A DNA stretch of 64,000 nt from Vigna angularis (Eukaryota; Streptophyta; Magnoliopsida; Fabales; Fabaceae). The translations under genes were made by a program, and so were the position numbers. Below, in pieces: positions 49,126 through 61,300 of the stretch; positions within the stretch are counted from its first letter, which is position 1, and each line of letters starts with the position of its first letter. The notes under the pieces were generated by a model, which worked only from the letters and a program-made list of their open reading frames with translations, was not told where the DNA came from and searched no databases. Location of the stretch: NCBI RefSeq assembly GCF_016808095.1, contig NC_068970.1, forward strand, positions 20,256,501 to 20,320,500, written 5' to 3'.

Positions 49126-50171
49126 AGATTACCGACGATCATAAGTCGTCGGTAATGTATAAAATCTGTCGATAATTAGCATTTACTGACGGCTTACCGA
49201 CGGCCAACATATCATCGGTAAAAACGTTGTCAGTAAACTTTACTGACGGATCTTTCGTCCGTCGGTAATTACCGAAGGCTTTTGGCCGTCAGTAAAGCCT
49301 TCGGTAAATCCGTCGGTAAATGTCGCGACCTGATTCATCTTCTTCCTCTTACTTCGTCGCTGTGTCAATTTGTTTTTTCATTTACACGAACTCCGCCACC
49401 AAAACGGCATCACGCGAGTAACAAACTAGTTTCCAAAGTATCAAACAACCAATTTATTTTCAATAGTTAAAATCATAGGGAATCATGGAGAGTTTTTCTG
49501 CAATTATCAGATTTGTAAGAGAAATGTTCCTAATCGTAAAAATGTGGTGGAGAGAACGGTGGTAGAGGGCAGCGATGGTGGAGAGAACGGTGGTAGAGGA
49601 CAGCGGTGGTGGAGGACAGCGGTGGTGGAGGGCAGCGACAGTGGAGAGCAGCGGTGGTGGAGAGCAGCGGTGGTGGAGGGCAGCGGTGGTGGAGGGCAGC
49701 GGCGGTGGAGGGCAGCGGCGGTGGAGAGTAGTGACGGTGGAGAGCAACGATAGGAAGAAGTATTAGACTGAGATAAAGAGAAATGAGAGGAGAAATGAGT
49801 GTTTGCCACATATATTGGCACTGGATGCGAAGCTGGTCTCGAAAAATTCCGCTTTTTTACCGACGGTCAGAGGCCTTCGGTAAATCAGTCGGTAATGTCG
49901 TCCAGCGAAATAATGGGCGGGAAAATTCCCGCTCTTTTTACCGACGGCCAAAAGCCTTCGGTAAATCCGTCGGTAATGTGCATGTCACTTACCGACGGCC
50001 AAAAGCTTTCGGTAAATCCGTCGGTAATGTGCATGTCACTTACCAATGACCTTACTTAAGGGTTTTGACCGTCGGTAAAAAAGATAAAAAAACACCGTCG
50101 GTAATTCCGTCGGAAATTAAGATATATCGACGGATATTGATCCGTCGGTAATATTAATATTTTTTGTAGTT
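49126..50171. repeat. Array of ACCGACGG repeats, probable CACTA subterminal region
   Basis: The octamer ACCGACGG or its complement CCGTCGGT occurs more than a dozen times in both orientations, often as short hairpins (TTACCGACGGCC...TCCGTCGGTAA). A 50-bp unit ending TAATGTGCATGTCACT is repeated twice in tandem (about 49938-50041). The right edge ends TATTTTTTGTAGT, which resembles a CACTA terminus with its last bases changed, and abuts the MULE inverted repeat directly. It was either nested into the Pack-MULE or captured by it. Confidence 0.55.
49544..49755. repeat. GC-rich minisatellite GGTGGTGGAGRGCAGC
   Basis: A unit of about 15-18 bp (GGTGGTGGAGGGCAGC and variants) repeats about a dozen times. 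Open frames cross it on both strands and in several phases because the unit is a near multiple of three with no stops. They are repeat artefacts, not genes. Confidence 0.85.
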
Positions 50172-50603
50172 TTAATACAAAATTCTTTTTTAATTCCACG
50201 TGTTATTAGTGAAAACATTGTCCATGCCACGTAACACACAATGTTCACTACCCATGCCACGTAACGCACAATTAAACTGTTGTTAGTTGAATTTGACGAC
50301 AGGCCTTTAATTGCTCCAATTTTACAAAAACAAGGATCCAATTGAGACGCCAAAAAAACAGGGAACTTAATTGAGATTCCGAACCAAAATAAGGACCTAC
50401 AGAAACATTAAACCTAGATTTTAACATAATTTATAAATATGAGAGAAAACTAAAGTTATTAACATTAACAATTTTTTGTATTAAAAATATAATATTTAAT
50501 AATTTTACAATGGCAAAAAAATTTTGAAAATTCTGTTGAATCAAATTTAAATTTTATGTTTGATTGTAATAAATTTTTAATAACAAAATAAAAAATTTTA
50601 GAA

Positions 50604-51641
50604 CTAGGGAGTTTGGAGCAGATCGTACGGCGCCCACAGAACGTCCAAAGGGCAAGGCATCTTTGCATCGAGCCTGACCCAAGGCTTCCCCTTCCCACTC
50701 CAATGCAGCAGACTCACGGGCCCGGGATGCAGTTCCCGGCAAAGCCCACGAAAATTGTCCCCGCCGAGTCCGTGCTGATTCCAACGGCGATCCACCGCCG
50801 CAATCCTTCCGGCGAAGACGAGCAGGAATGGCGGAAGCGACCCGAGCTCGTAGATCCGCATCCTCTTCTGCAACTCCATCCACTCTTCGATGACTGTTGT
50901 GTAGTCCCCGGCCCGCCACCGCTGTAGGTCGATCACCATAACGCCGGTGTTGAAGTAGCACGGCCGCTTCCTGTTCGAGAAGGAGAGCGATAGCGAGGGG
51001 TTGGCCCAGAATGAGGGCGTGAAGTAGGTCGAGAAGTTGGCGGAACAATACTCCGGCGCGGCTAGGACCTCCGTGTCGCTGAGCGGCGTGGAGGCGAGTT
51101 TGGCGATGTCGTCAACAAGGATTAAGTCGGAATCAAGGTATACGACTCTGACGACGCAGTGAGGGAGGAGGTCTGCAAGGTAACTTCGCGCATAATTGAG
51201 GGGCGTGTCCAGCGCGGAGCGTATGGAGGTGGAGATGAGGCGCGAAACCGCGATGTCGTCGAAGGGATAAATTTGGAAATTCAAATAAGGAAAGGAATTA
51301 GTTAGTGTTTGGTTTAGGGTAGTGAAGGAGGAAGGTTTGGAAGCTGCGGAGAGGAAGTGGAAGATCACGTTTTCTGGGCATGAGCTGTGTTGGAGCACGG
51401 AGAGGATTGCCGCCATGGATCCTCGGATGTATGCCACGTCCAGGGTCATTGCCACGTGGACTGCATTCCTGGGGCACGTGTCATTCGGGTGGTGCTGCAG
51501 GGTGTTGCATGTGGGGGAGTTATAGAACTTTGGAGCTTCTTTAAAACGTTGTTGGGTGGTATTCTGGGAGAAGACGACGGTGGTATATTGAGATTTAAAG
51601 ATGAAGAAGAAGAAGAAGGAGAATGTGAAGCTACGTGCCAT
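50604..51641 (-). CDS. GATL: Galacturonosyltransferase-like (GATL) family 8 glycosyltransferase
   Basis: A single-exon gene of 345 residues, the normal GATL length and structure. An N-terminal hydrophobic segment ([11 protein letters not shown], residues 4-14) serves as a signal or anchor for the secretory pathway. The GT8 domain begins at [15 protein letters not shown] (61-75). The DxD metal and sugar-nucleotide site is YLDSD (168-172). Later motifs are [37 protein letters not shown] and HWSGKGKPW (313-321). The wording is closest to the GATL1/PARVUS side of the family, which acts in the Golgi or endomembrane system in making the reducing-end sequence of glucuronoxylan in secondary walls; assignment to that member is inferred. 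A Pack-MULE ends 190 bp beyond its stop codon and may supply part of the transcript's 3' end. Confidence 0.92.
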   Translation of the reverse strand: MARSFTFSFFFFFIFKSQYTTVVFSQNTTQQRFKEAPKFYNSPTCNTLQHHPNDTCPRNAVHVAMTLDVAYIRGSMAAILSVLQHSSCPENVIFHFLSAASKPSSFTTLNQTLTNSFPYLNFQIYPFDDIAVSRLISTSIRSALDTPLNYARSYLADLLPHCVVRVVYLDSDLILVDDIAKLASTPLSDTEVLAAPEYCSANFSTYFTPSFWANPSLSLSFSNRKRPCYFNTGVMVIDLQRWRAGDYTTVIEEWMELQKRMRIYELGSLPPFLLVFAGRIAAVDRRWNQHGLGGDNFRGLCRELHPGPVSLLHWSGKGKPWVRLDAKMPCPLDVLWAPYDLLQTP

Positions 51642-51699
51642 TTGACAACAAAATGGAATTCGTTCTTAACATGACAGAAAGATATTGCTTCCCTATAAA

Positions 51700-52793
51700 A
51701 ATGTTTGGACTTGTGTGGGATTGTTCCACTTTCAGCTCCGCTTTTGACAAAGAATGAGCTGTCTTAAAATTATTTTTTCTCTTTCATCTTATTTAAGATT
51801 ACACTACTCTAATATTTATTTACTTTTTCCATATTGGAAAACAAAAGTAAATTCAAGCTTTATTTAGATTGTTATCTTATATTGTTTTCCTTTCTCATTA
51901 ATTTGGCAGACAAAGCTACAGTTAGTTAAATTATAAAGCCAAAGTTAGATTTGTTAAAGTCAATTATTGTGGTAATGAAAGGGAATATTCATATAATTTT
52001 ATGAAATTCCATTATTAAAATTTCTAAAAATAAATAAAATAATTTATTTTGTTAATGAAAATCACTTTCCCATGAACTAAACAAAGTTAAAGTATGATGG
52101 GAGGAGACTTAATGTAGGGAAACAACTCTCTGTATATATTATAGAAAACCGAAAAAGACAATTTTAATATTAGTTTACAGCTGAAACATTTTAAGTTGAA
52201 GAAAACAACATATTAAAGATAAAAACACGACACATTATATTTTATTTTATTTTATTCAAATCAACATTATCAAAGTAATCAAACAATTGTTGATAGAAAA
52301 ATAAGTTTTCATGCATAAAGCAAGAGCCAAAATATAAATAAAAATGTAAAACAAAATTAATGTAAATTTGCACCTCAAGTCTACGTCATACATACTCAAC
52401 AAATACGGAATTTTTGTTTGGTAAAAATTAAAAACCTTCAAACAATCTTTTTTAGATAAACTACAAACTATTTTCGAACATCTTTTTACGGACAAAATTA
52501 TAAATCTCTCTTGAACCATTTTTTCTTGACAAAACTATACATTCTTCTTATAAAAACAGTAACATTTTCATACAATTTTTTGTAGACAAATCTGTAAATC
52601 TTTTCACACAAACTTTTATGGACAAAACTATAAATCTTTTCCTACAATTTTTTTGTGAAATTAGATCCAACTCTCCAATAACCATCAAAGTTTTATATTA
52701 AAGTTTTATATTAGTTAATGGAGTGTAGTTTGGTTCAAGTCAAGTTAATTTTAGTTTAATTAAATTTTTAATTAATTTTATATCTCTGTTCTT

Positions 52794-52850
<57 letters not shown>

Positions 52851-52860
52851 CTCTGTTCTT

Positions 52861-52911
<51 letters not shown>

Positions 52912-53460
52912 TTATGTGACCAATATAGTTTTTCGTACTCTTAAAATATATTTTTATGAAAAGTTTACTTTTGATTTTCTCTTTTGTCAATACTAGAATT
53001 AAAGAAAAACATTTCTTGTTTCTTGGGTCCAAGTCAAGATTAAACTTCCTTCGGTTCTTTATCAATATGATGGATGATAATGTTAATTTTTACTATTATT
53101 TTAGTCATATCTTATTAACAAAATTAATATTCTCTAGTTTGTAACCTTCTTAATTCTCAATTTTATATTATTTTTGTAAATAATTACATTTAGGGTTACA
53201 TTAATCCAATTATATTACTAATCCTCATTTTTTGTGTCTAGTTTAGTGATAAGAAGCTTTGCATCCAAAAAAGTTGGCAACTCATAAAAGTAAAAAGAAC
53301 AACATAAATAAAAGATCATGAAGTCATCTGGCACTAAGCGCCACCTCCTTATCGTTGAGTGCCAGCATCATAGAGACAACCTGGTCATATTCATCCACCA
53401 TTAAGCGACAGAAAAACAGTGTTGAGCGCAATTTTGTTCACAAAAGTAGTCGTTAAGCGC
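51700..53460. other. Intergenic region upstream of the GATL gene
   Basis: No gene seen. Two TA tracts lie in a duplicated context (about 52798-52838 and 52869-52903, each preceded by TTTATATCTCTGTTCTTT). Between 53320 and 53460 there are 'actaagcgcc / gttgagcgc / gttaagcgc' phrases like those in repeat copies C and D. Confidence 0.45.
52798..52903. repeat. Duplicated (TA)n microsatellite
   Basis: Two TA tracts of about 40 and 35 bp, each introduced by the same phrase TATCTCTGTTCTTT, so the tract and its left flank were duplicated together. Confidence 0.85.
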
Positions 53461-53462
53461 AA

Positions 53463-54378
53463 TTATGCAGATGACACAGTTTTAACATAAAACAACACTA
53501 CTTTGATGCTTGATAATTCTTTCAGAATTCAAAATTTGGAAGATTTAACTTTTTTTCTTAGTCTCGAGGTGGTAAAGAGTGCAAAAGAAATACATCTATG
53601 TCAATGTGAGTACACTTTAGATTTGCTGCATGAAGCTGGAATACTTGCTTCTGCGCTTGTTCCCACTCCCATGAGCTTCTCCAAACTCCCCTTTACCAAT
53701 CCTGCATATAGCTTCTTCACAATCCCATGTTCTATAAAGGACTTATTAGCAAACTTATATATTTAACCAATACACGTCTAGATATAACATGTGTTGTACA
53801 TAATCTCAACCAACATGTTTCTACCCCTACCATTGTTCAGCATCAAGCTTCTTTTCAAATCCTCATATACTTAAACAAAGTCTTAGTGATGGTATCATTT
53901 TAAGTGTTGATAATGAAATCAATATTAATGGTTTTAGTGTCACTAATTGGACTGGTTGCCTTGAAACTAGGAAATCATTAACATAATATATTGTCTAAAT
54001 TGGTCACTCTCCCATAGCTTGGAGATCAAAGAAACAAAACACTTTTAGCAAAAGTTCCTCTAAATCCCAATATAGAGCCTTAGCATCCACAACATGTAAA
54101 CTACAGTGATTCATTACTTTATCGATGATCTTCACATCAGTCATCCTTAACTAGTGAATCTTTATGTGATAACTTATCTGTCATTCAAAATTGTTTTAGA
54201 CCTTGTGTTCCACAAGCAGACAAAACATATTGAGATAAATTGTCATATAGTAAGAGAAAATCTCCAACAAGATATCATGAAATACATACACACTAATACT
54301 CTCACAAAAACATTGTCTTCTTCCATCTTTCATCTTCTTCATTCCAAACTGGAAATGCTTTTTTTTATAGAAAAATAA
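53463..54378 (+). pseudogene. Ty1/copia reverse transcriptase-RNase H remnant
   Basis: It opens with TATGCAGATGAC, encoding YADD, the reverse transcriptase active-site motif. After an early stop, the frame 53503-53766 gives IQNLEDLTFFLSLEVVKS and CQCEYTLDLLHEAGIL...PTPM, the usual order in copia polymerase. Later pieces in changing frames include DITCVVHNLNQ (about 53777) and, near the end, HKQTKHIEINCHIVREN (54208-54258), the RNase H motif. Several stops and frame changes make it a dead fragment, without its 5' part and without LTRs. Confidence 0.75.
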
Positions 54379-54399
54379 AACTCATATAAAAAAAATGAC

Positions 54400-57300
54400 A
54401 TTATTAAGTATTTAATGTCTATGCATTTTTTTTCAATATTAAAGATTGAGAAAGAAATTATAATTATGTAAATGTCAAATAAAAATAAAAAATTATAAAA
54501 AAACATAAAAATTATTGAATGTGTGTATTATAAGTAATTATAAAAGAACATACCAAATAAAATTTAATATAAATTTGTTAAATTAGCTAAATAAATCAAA
54601 AGGGTTTTAATAATTTAAATGTAAGATGACATATATGAATGTGAAAATTTTCTATTAAAATAAAAAATATTTCAAACAATTAAAAAAAACATGTGCATTT
54701 CACGTTCCTAGTTGCCGATACTATTTTGTTATTGTCTATCATAAAAATAAGGAATAAAGTATAAAGAAAAACGTTGGATAATAATTTATTTCCCTTTTTT
54801 TCTATATCAACTGCTGTAACTCACACATAACAAGACATGGCGGAAAAGAAAAAAAAATTGAAAAGAAAATGACATATTTGAATTAATAAACTTCAACAGC
54901 TCATATTTAAATATGTTGTCATTTGACATCATTTTCTCAAAGACTGAAAAAATATATAATTTTCAACGATTAAATTCATCCCATCTAGCACAGCTGGTGA
55001 TGGATCTCTTGGACTTGGACTTTGGACTCGTTGATTGGTATTGGGTGAGGGACACTCCCATTTCCCACCCCTTCCAAAAACACATTCCCTCAAGGTTTAA
55101 ATATTTTACAAAATATAAAATAAATTAAAAAAATAAAAATAATGTTACCCAAGTAAATCTCACGTGCCCTTTCGAAAGGTTACTTCATGTTTCGTGGAAG
55201 CAATTTTGTACAATATGTCAACACGTGCTACATATGGCAAAGCTGATCGATTGGAAATTACCAGAAATGACTTAAGTGGGAACTTGATGCATACCAAACA
55301 AGGATTATCCTATATTTGACTAATAGAATTAAGAAGGAAAATTGAATTGTTAAATTACATACAATTAAAAACCGATATTGTTTCATGACCGGCTCTGGCC
55401 GCCAAGACGGCCGGAAAAGTCACCTCTACTCAAAAGTGCTTATTTCACCGTCTCAATTTTCTTTCCTTCTATTCATTTTAAAATAAATAACACTTCGAAA
55501 TATAATTATTATCTAACACTCAAACGCGTATTTTGGGTATGGCATTTGGAGAAAGCAACATTTTTTTACATATATTAAATATTTTGGACCGACACCTTTC
55601 ATAATGGCATCATTTTCAATTTCTCCTTCTGTTTTCTTTATTGACTTCTTAGAGAGCAGTAGGATTTGTTTGGTATCGTGAGACATAAAGTTAACAAACT
55701 TCTTAGTAAAAAATTATTAATTCTACTCGTTCTATTAGTTGATTCGTACCTGAGCTCTACATTTTTGTTTCCTCTTGAGATACTAAGCGGAAGTTTAAAA
55801 TACGAAAGTCAAAATATGGAAGTTAAAATAGCATGGACTAATGGTCTCAATGAACAAATACCAAACTTGCCTCATGCTAAGTATTATGTATATATGTAGG
55901 AAACTTGCCTAATAGTACCATTTTATCACAATTTTAATAACATGTATATTTATTTATATTTAAATAGTTTTTTTTTTTCATATTTTTACTTTTTAATATT
56001 TTTATTTATAATTTATTTTTTATTCATATGAAACTATTTGATTTTTAATTTCAAATATTCAATTGCATAACTTTCATTTACTAGCTGATACAAAAAAAAA
56101 TTATCTTTTTTACTATTTTTTTTCTTTAAATTTTTGTTCTACTTGGAAAAAAATTTGTTAATTTTCTTTCGTTATCTATTAAAGATTCCATTACTTTGAT
56201 ATTTGGAAAGTTCTTTCATATATTTTAGGTACTTTCCTAAACATATGATCACTTTTATTTTTTTAATATTTTAATTTGTTATTTATTTTTATAATGTAAA
56301 ATATTATTTTTTATGATTGTTTACATGATTATTTTCATTTTTAACTCATTTTCATAGTATAATTTTATAACTACGTGTAAAGAAATTTTATTTACTCTAA
56401 TATAATAATTTAATGTTATTATTATGAATCTTATTTATTATCATCTAACACATAACTTCAAAAAAAGAAGTATATATGTCTAAATTTAAATTGTTATTAG
56501 TTTAATTACTTTTGTGATTTTGTTCAAGTTGTATATTATAATTTTTATTAGTATAATAAAATAGATTTCACTAGAATTTGGAGAAAGAAAGTATACTTTT
56601 TTAAGCTTGAATATTTTGTTTTATTTTTAAAACAAATTCAAAAATATTTTTAACTTTATCAACTTTGTTTCATTACATTTTTTATTAAATTAATAAATAT
56701 TTTGATTGTCATAAAATTTTATTTATATATAATTATGTAATATTTTATATAATTCTTTCACTTATATCTAATTATTATTTGATAATCTGATTTAAAGTGT
56801 ATAAAATTATAATTTCTTTATAAATATTTAATATTGAGTGAAAAGAATACATAATTTTATTGTTGAATATTTCATAATAATATGTTTAATATGTCGTGAT
56901 TTTTTTAAAATTAATTAATTAATATTAAAAATATAAAAGAAAAAAATATAAGATATGAGTATAATATATCAATATAAAAATACAGATGATATAAAAATTT
57001 TACTTTAAAAGTTAAAATGCAATAATGAAATTTATTTCCACTCCACTCTTATCCTAATTTATAAGCATTTAACGTGTGTACATTTTATAGTTGGCTTAAT
57101 TACTTGTTTCTTTCCATTTGATTGCAAAGTTTCAAGTTGGTGTTTAACTTTTTTCAATTGCTTAACTTATGATAAATGATATCAATTATCTTCTTTTCAA
57201 AAACAAAATTACAAATAATATGTTCTTTTTTTAATTTTTTTAATTCATTGTTTTTTTTTTGTGATTTTTCTTTTTGGAAGATTTTTATTGTCCACGTGTG

Positions 57301-57950
57301 ACATCCATTAATAATGTCACATGGCAGGATAATGTCACATGGCAGGATAATGTCATGTACTAGTGTTAGTGTCAAGTGTCATTATCTTATCCTAATTTTT
57401 TTTAAAATGAAACAATATTGCTCCTCTTCAAATAGACCAAATTTATAATAATATTTTTATTAAAAATGACATTTTAATATATTATATTATTGTATATTTT
57501 TAATTCATGTTTTCTTAATCTATATTTTTTATAAGATTAAAACTAACTAAGTATAAATGTTATTACTTAATTGATTGTTCTACACCAAGAGCATACTTCA
57601 TCTTCATGTTCACTGCATTCACTACTATCCTGACAATATAGTTGAAATTCAATGTCCCCATAAATATTGAACAATCTCCTAAGATAAATTGTCTCAAACC
57701 TTTTCCAGTCATACATATCTACCTCCTATTCTTGATATGGTGACTAAAAATGAGAGATATTTGATACAACTTTTGCTTCTCAGTTGAGGTTTCTCGTGCT
57801 TTCTTGAAAAGTCTCTTTCTTATATTGTTACTTTGTCAAATTATTCATTCAATTTTAAGATCATAAAATAATTTATTAATCAAAGTATTGCCTCTGGGTT
57901 AATAGATAAACGTTTATTTATATAAAAAAATTAAACTATATATGGAGTTT
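54400..57950. other. AT-rich intergenic region
   Basis: Very AT-rich, with no supportable gene. A small 18-bp tandem repeat (AATGTCACATGGCAGGAT, two and a half units) lies at 57313-57357. The open frames at 54913-55128 and 55666-55899 have no recognisable features. Confidence 0.45.
57313..57357. repeat. 18-bp tandem repeat AATGTCACATGGCAGGAT
   Basis: Two exact units and the first half of a third. Confidence 0.9.
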
Positions 57951-57964
57951 GATATATTTTTTTG

Positions 57965-58345
57965 TTATTATTGATAAAGCTCTCAATCAGTCCTTATGTG
58001 TTAGTTACATCTCTCTTGATGATCAAATTGATGACCTCAAACCACTCTCTCAAAGATGCTTTTGTCTTTCCCGTGATCAACTCAATGTTATTGAATCTTT
58101 TTAATAACCTTGAGTTTAAGGGGTATTGTTAGAGAATATTAGAGGAATATATTTGTTTAGTCTTTTCTGTTTCTCTCTCCATTCTGTTTAATTTACGTGT
58201 TATATTTCTATTAAGATGATAAGCATTTTGTTAGTGATAGACTGACTCATGTTGTATGTCACTTAGCTAAGTATATTTATAAATACAAGTCTGAATTATG
58301 ACAACAATAAAGCTTTCCTCGTATTCTTGGTTAAATTTTTTAACA
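57965..58345 (+). mobile_element. Ty1/copia 3' end: RNase H tail, polypurine tract and 3' LTR
   Basis: Before 58110 one frame reads VSYISLDDQIDDL...CLSRDQLNVIESF and stops, like the last residues of copia RNase H. It is followed by GAGTTTAAGGGGTAT, a typical copia polypurine tract, and then an LTR-like segment from TGTTAGAGAATATTAG (58127) to TTTTTTAACA (58345), about 219 bp, with TATAAATACAAG inside it. The rest of the element to the left is missing or too decayed. Confidence 0.6.
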
Positions 58346-58349
58346 ATTT

Positions 58350-61300
58350 CAAGTTTCGGATTTAGTTAAAGTAAGTTAATTCACATAAAACGAGTTAATA
58401 AGTTTGATCATTCTTGCACAATCGAGTGTTTGCAAATTTAAAAGTTTACCTGTTAGTCCGCATAATTTTAAGAAAAATATTAATAATTTGTTTTATAATT
58501 TATTAATTTTAAATTTGAGCCTTTATAAAAACAAGAATTTACCATAAATACAAGAATTATAAAAAGAATAAAAGATTAATGATTTATTATTTACTTAAGG
58601 ATAGTATAAAAATATATATTAAGTGAACCACGAAATAAAATATAAATGTGTATTTATAAATATGTGATGTTGAAAACTAATATGTTAAAATATTTAATTA
58701 TATTTAACACACAAACAATATTAAAAGATTAAAATAGAAAAAAAATCCAATAGACATATTGTTCTATGTTTCATGCATGTGATTCGAAACAACTCAAGAT
58801 GAATATCTATTTGTTTATGATAATGAGGATTTATTATGATTTTTGACAAAATTTTTTGTATATAGTTAGAACATCTTATGAGAATTAGAGCTATAAAAAT
58901 AACTTTGGATTTTTACTCCAACTAAGAGAAACCAGTTTTGATTTAAAAAAGTATTGTTATATGATGAGATTGAATTGCGAGATGATTGAAATATAATGTT
59001 GAAATCTAATTTACAATGATGTTTATCTACAATTTAACATGTAATGTTGTTTAGTATATATTTTATGCTTCTCTCTTTGCACTAATGGTGATTCTAATTA
59101 GTTATGTGACTAACTAGATTTGTGCGAGACAATGACAAAATTATAATGTATGTGTTTTTATCTAAAATATAAGTGAAATACTTAGATAGATAAGTTAGAA
59201 ACCTCACCATTAAAACTTGTGCTACAAAATTATACATATTCTTTAAATGATAATGTAACTCGTTGAGCAATTATACATAATTTTCATTTTAGATGACTCA
59301 CTTTTTTTTCTATCATTATTTTAGTCTCATGTAAGGTTAAAGATGAAGAGGGAAAAAAAGATGAGTTATTTTAAAGGTGTATTTAATTAATAAATTAATT
59401 ACTTGAACTTTAAAGAGTAAATATCGTATTATGATCTTTTATCATGTTGAATGATTAATGACTTGAATTTTATTGTGATTTATGTTTTAATTGAGATATT
59501 TTGGATTATACTTTACTATGGGCCTTGGGTTGGATTTTAACTATAGAATATTGAAAGGGAGTGAGAAGAACGTGTAGGTGGTGTTAAAAGTAAGTGGTTG
59601 GACATACCATGTAACTGGTAGCAATGAAAATTGTTGAGCAACAACCTAAATAATCGCACATCAACTCAACAATCAAATCATTGTTACTGTTTCCAACTAC
59701 ACAATAAACCCCACATAACTGCTTAAATGCTTCTTTCAGATTCTTTACATAATGGAAATAGATAACCTAATTTTGGCGTTTCCACAACATAACTATTTAC
59801 GCAGCCTCTTAGATCAATTCAAGTGCACAAATAAATGGGACAAATTCCTAAGAAGGTGATAATTCATAACATATGTTTCTTAATAGCGAAGGACATAGAT
59901 AAATGACCCACGTCGATACACGTCCACAGGTAGGTACAGATTTTTATACCAACACATGTGATATATAGGGCTAAGATTCATAAAAAAATTTAATGTAACA
60001 CTAGGTTAAATAATTTTAACAAGAGCTTTTAAACTTTCAAATATATTTTTAACCTTTTCTAGTTCTAACTTTTTTTACAATTAGTTGTAGTCGTAGAATA
60101 CCGACTCTGTTAATGATCAATTACACTTACATGATAAAATTCCATTTAATATCGCTCATTTTCTTAAGTTTGTATAATTGCTTATCTCTAGTTATATGTG
60201 AAGGCGAAATCTTGTTTTTTAAGTTTAAAAATATTTTACCACATATAAATACCTGACAAATATATTCATCATAAAAAAATATATTCAATTACTCTTTAAA
60301 TTCCTAACAAATTTGTAATTTTTTTGAGAGATAAAAAAAAATTAATATTAATCAGAATCATACTTAATTTTGAAAACTTATGATTCTCTAAATCATAATG
60401 TCTACATCAAAATACGGGTAAGACATAGAATAAGAATTAATTTTAAAATTAATCTCTGATTTTATTATTTCATTTGTATAATTATAATATGATAAATTTA
60501 TTAATGCTAAAAACTATGTTTCTTAAATTTAAAATAGATTTTTTCTCATCAAATGTATCCTTAATCAAATACTTAGAAATATCATGACCTAAAACCTTAT
60601 CAACCACTTGCTTCTTGATAGGAGAGAAACTTCTGTAAAGTAAGTTCTTGTAATAATAGAAGCTTATGTCAAAATTTTCACATCATTGTCTTTATCAGGT
60701 AAACGAAAAGTAGTTTTCAATTTATTAACTTTCCATCAAACTTAACCAAGGTTTAAAATGCAATAAATTACTAAATATAGTTTTGAAGCCTAAAATAACA
60801 ATACAGACATTTACTCATTCTTTTTTCCAATAATTTGATTTCGAAAGTTAAATTGGTTATAAAGTAGTCATTGAACTTTTTTTAAGATAACTTAATTATT
60901 AAATGTGTTAAATAAATAAAAGGTATTTCTAAAGCTTGATTTCAATTCAGTATTTTAAAATACAGTTTAGAGTTAAATTCTTTAACATTATAAATTTAAA
61001 TAATATTTTTAATTGAGCTTCTGTTAAAAATATAATTTTCATTGGATATTCAAAACAGTTTTTTTTTTATCACAGTACCATATTATTTGATTTTAATATA
61101 ATGTTGTCATTATTTCAGTCTTTTTATTTTTAACTCATCATTAAACATGTATTTTTTCATTTTAATATTTTTAGCACATTGATCAATTTATTTTTAAAGA
61201 AAAAAAAATAGTTAATCGATAAGTTGGAAATGATTGAAGAAAAAAATGGAATGAGGTCAAATAAAAAAATAAAAAAAACAAAATAATAATTGTATTATTT

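Larger units (their letters stand above)
47695..50414. mobile_element. Pack-MULE with long TIRs carrying a broken IPK2 gene
   Basis: The element starts GGTTTAATGG (47695) and ends ATTAAACC (50414). A perfect 9-bp duplication, TAGATTTTA, flanks it (47686-47694 and 50415-50423). The terminal inverted repeats are about 217 bp (left) and 243 bp (right) and share long phrases such as GGAATCTCAATTAAGTTCCC and TCGTCAAATTCAAC. The right repeat is longer because a TTACGTGGCATG unit is duplicated within it. Inside lie an inositol polyphosphate kinase pseudogene with its leader (about 47930-49053) and an array of ACCGACGG repeats (49126-50171). There is no transposase. It sits 190 bp beyond the stop codon of the GATL gene, in the opposite reading direction. 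Confidence 0.9.

Noticed and set aside
49507..49821. Open frames of 90-104 residues rich in Pro-Pro-Leu and Ser-Thr, and their plus-strand partners rich in Trp and Gly
   Set aside because: They run through a GC-rich minisatellite in several frames on both strands; the repeat has no stops, so the frames are artefacts.
50554..51048. 164-residue minus-strand frame overlapping the GATL gene
   Set aside because: Same strand but another phase; the GATL frame carries every glycosyltransferase motif.
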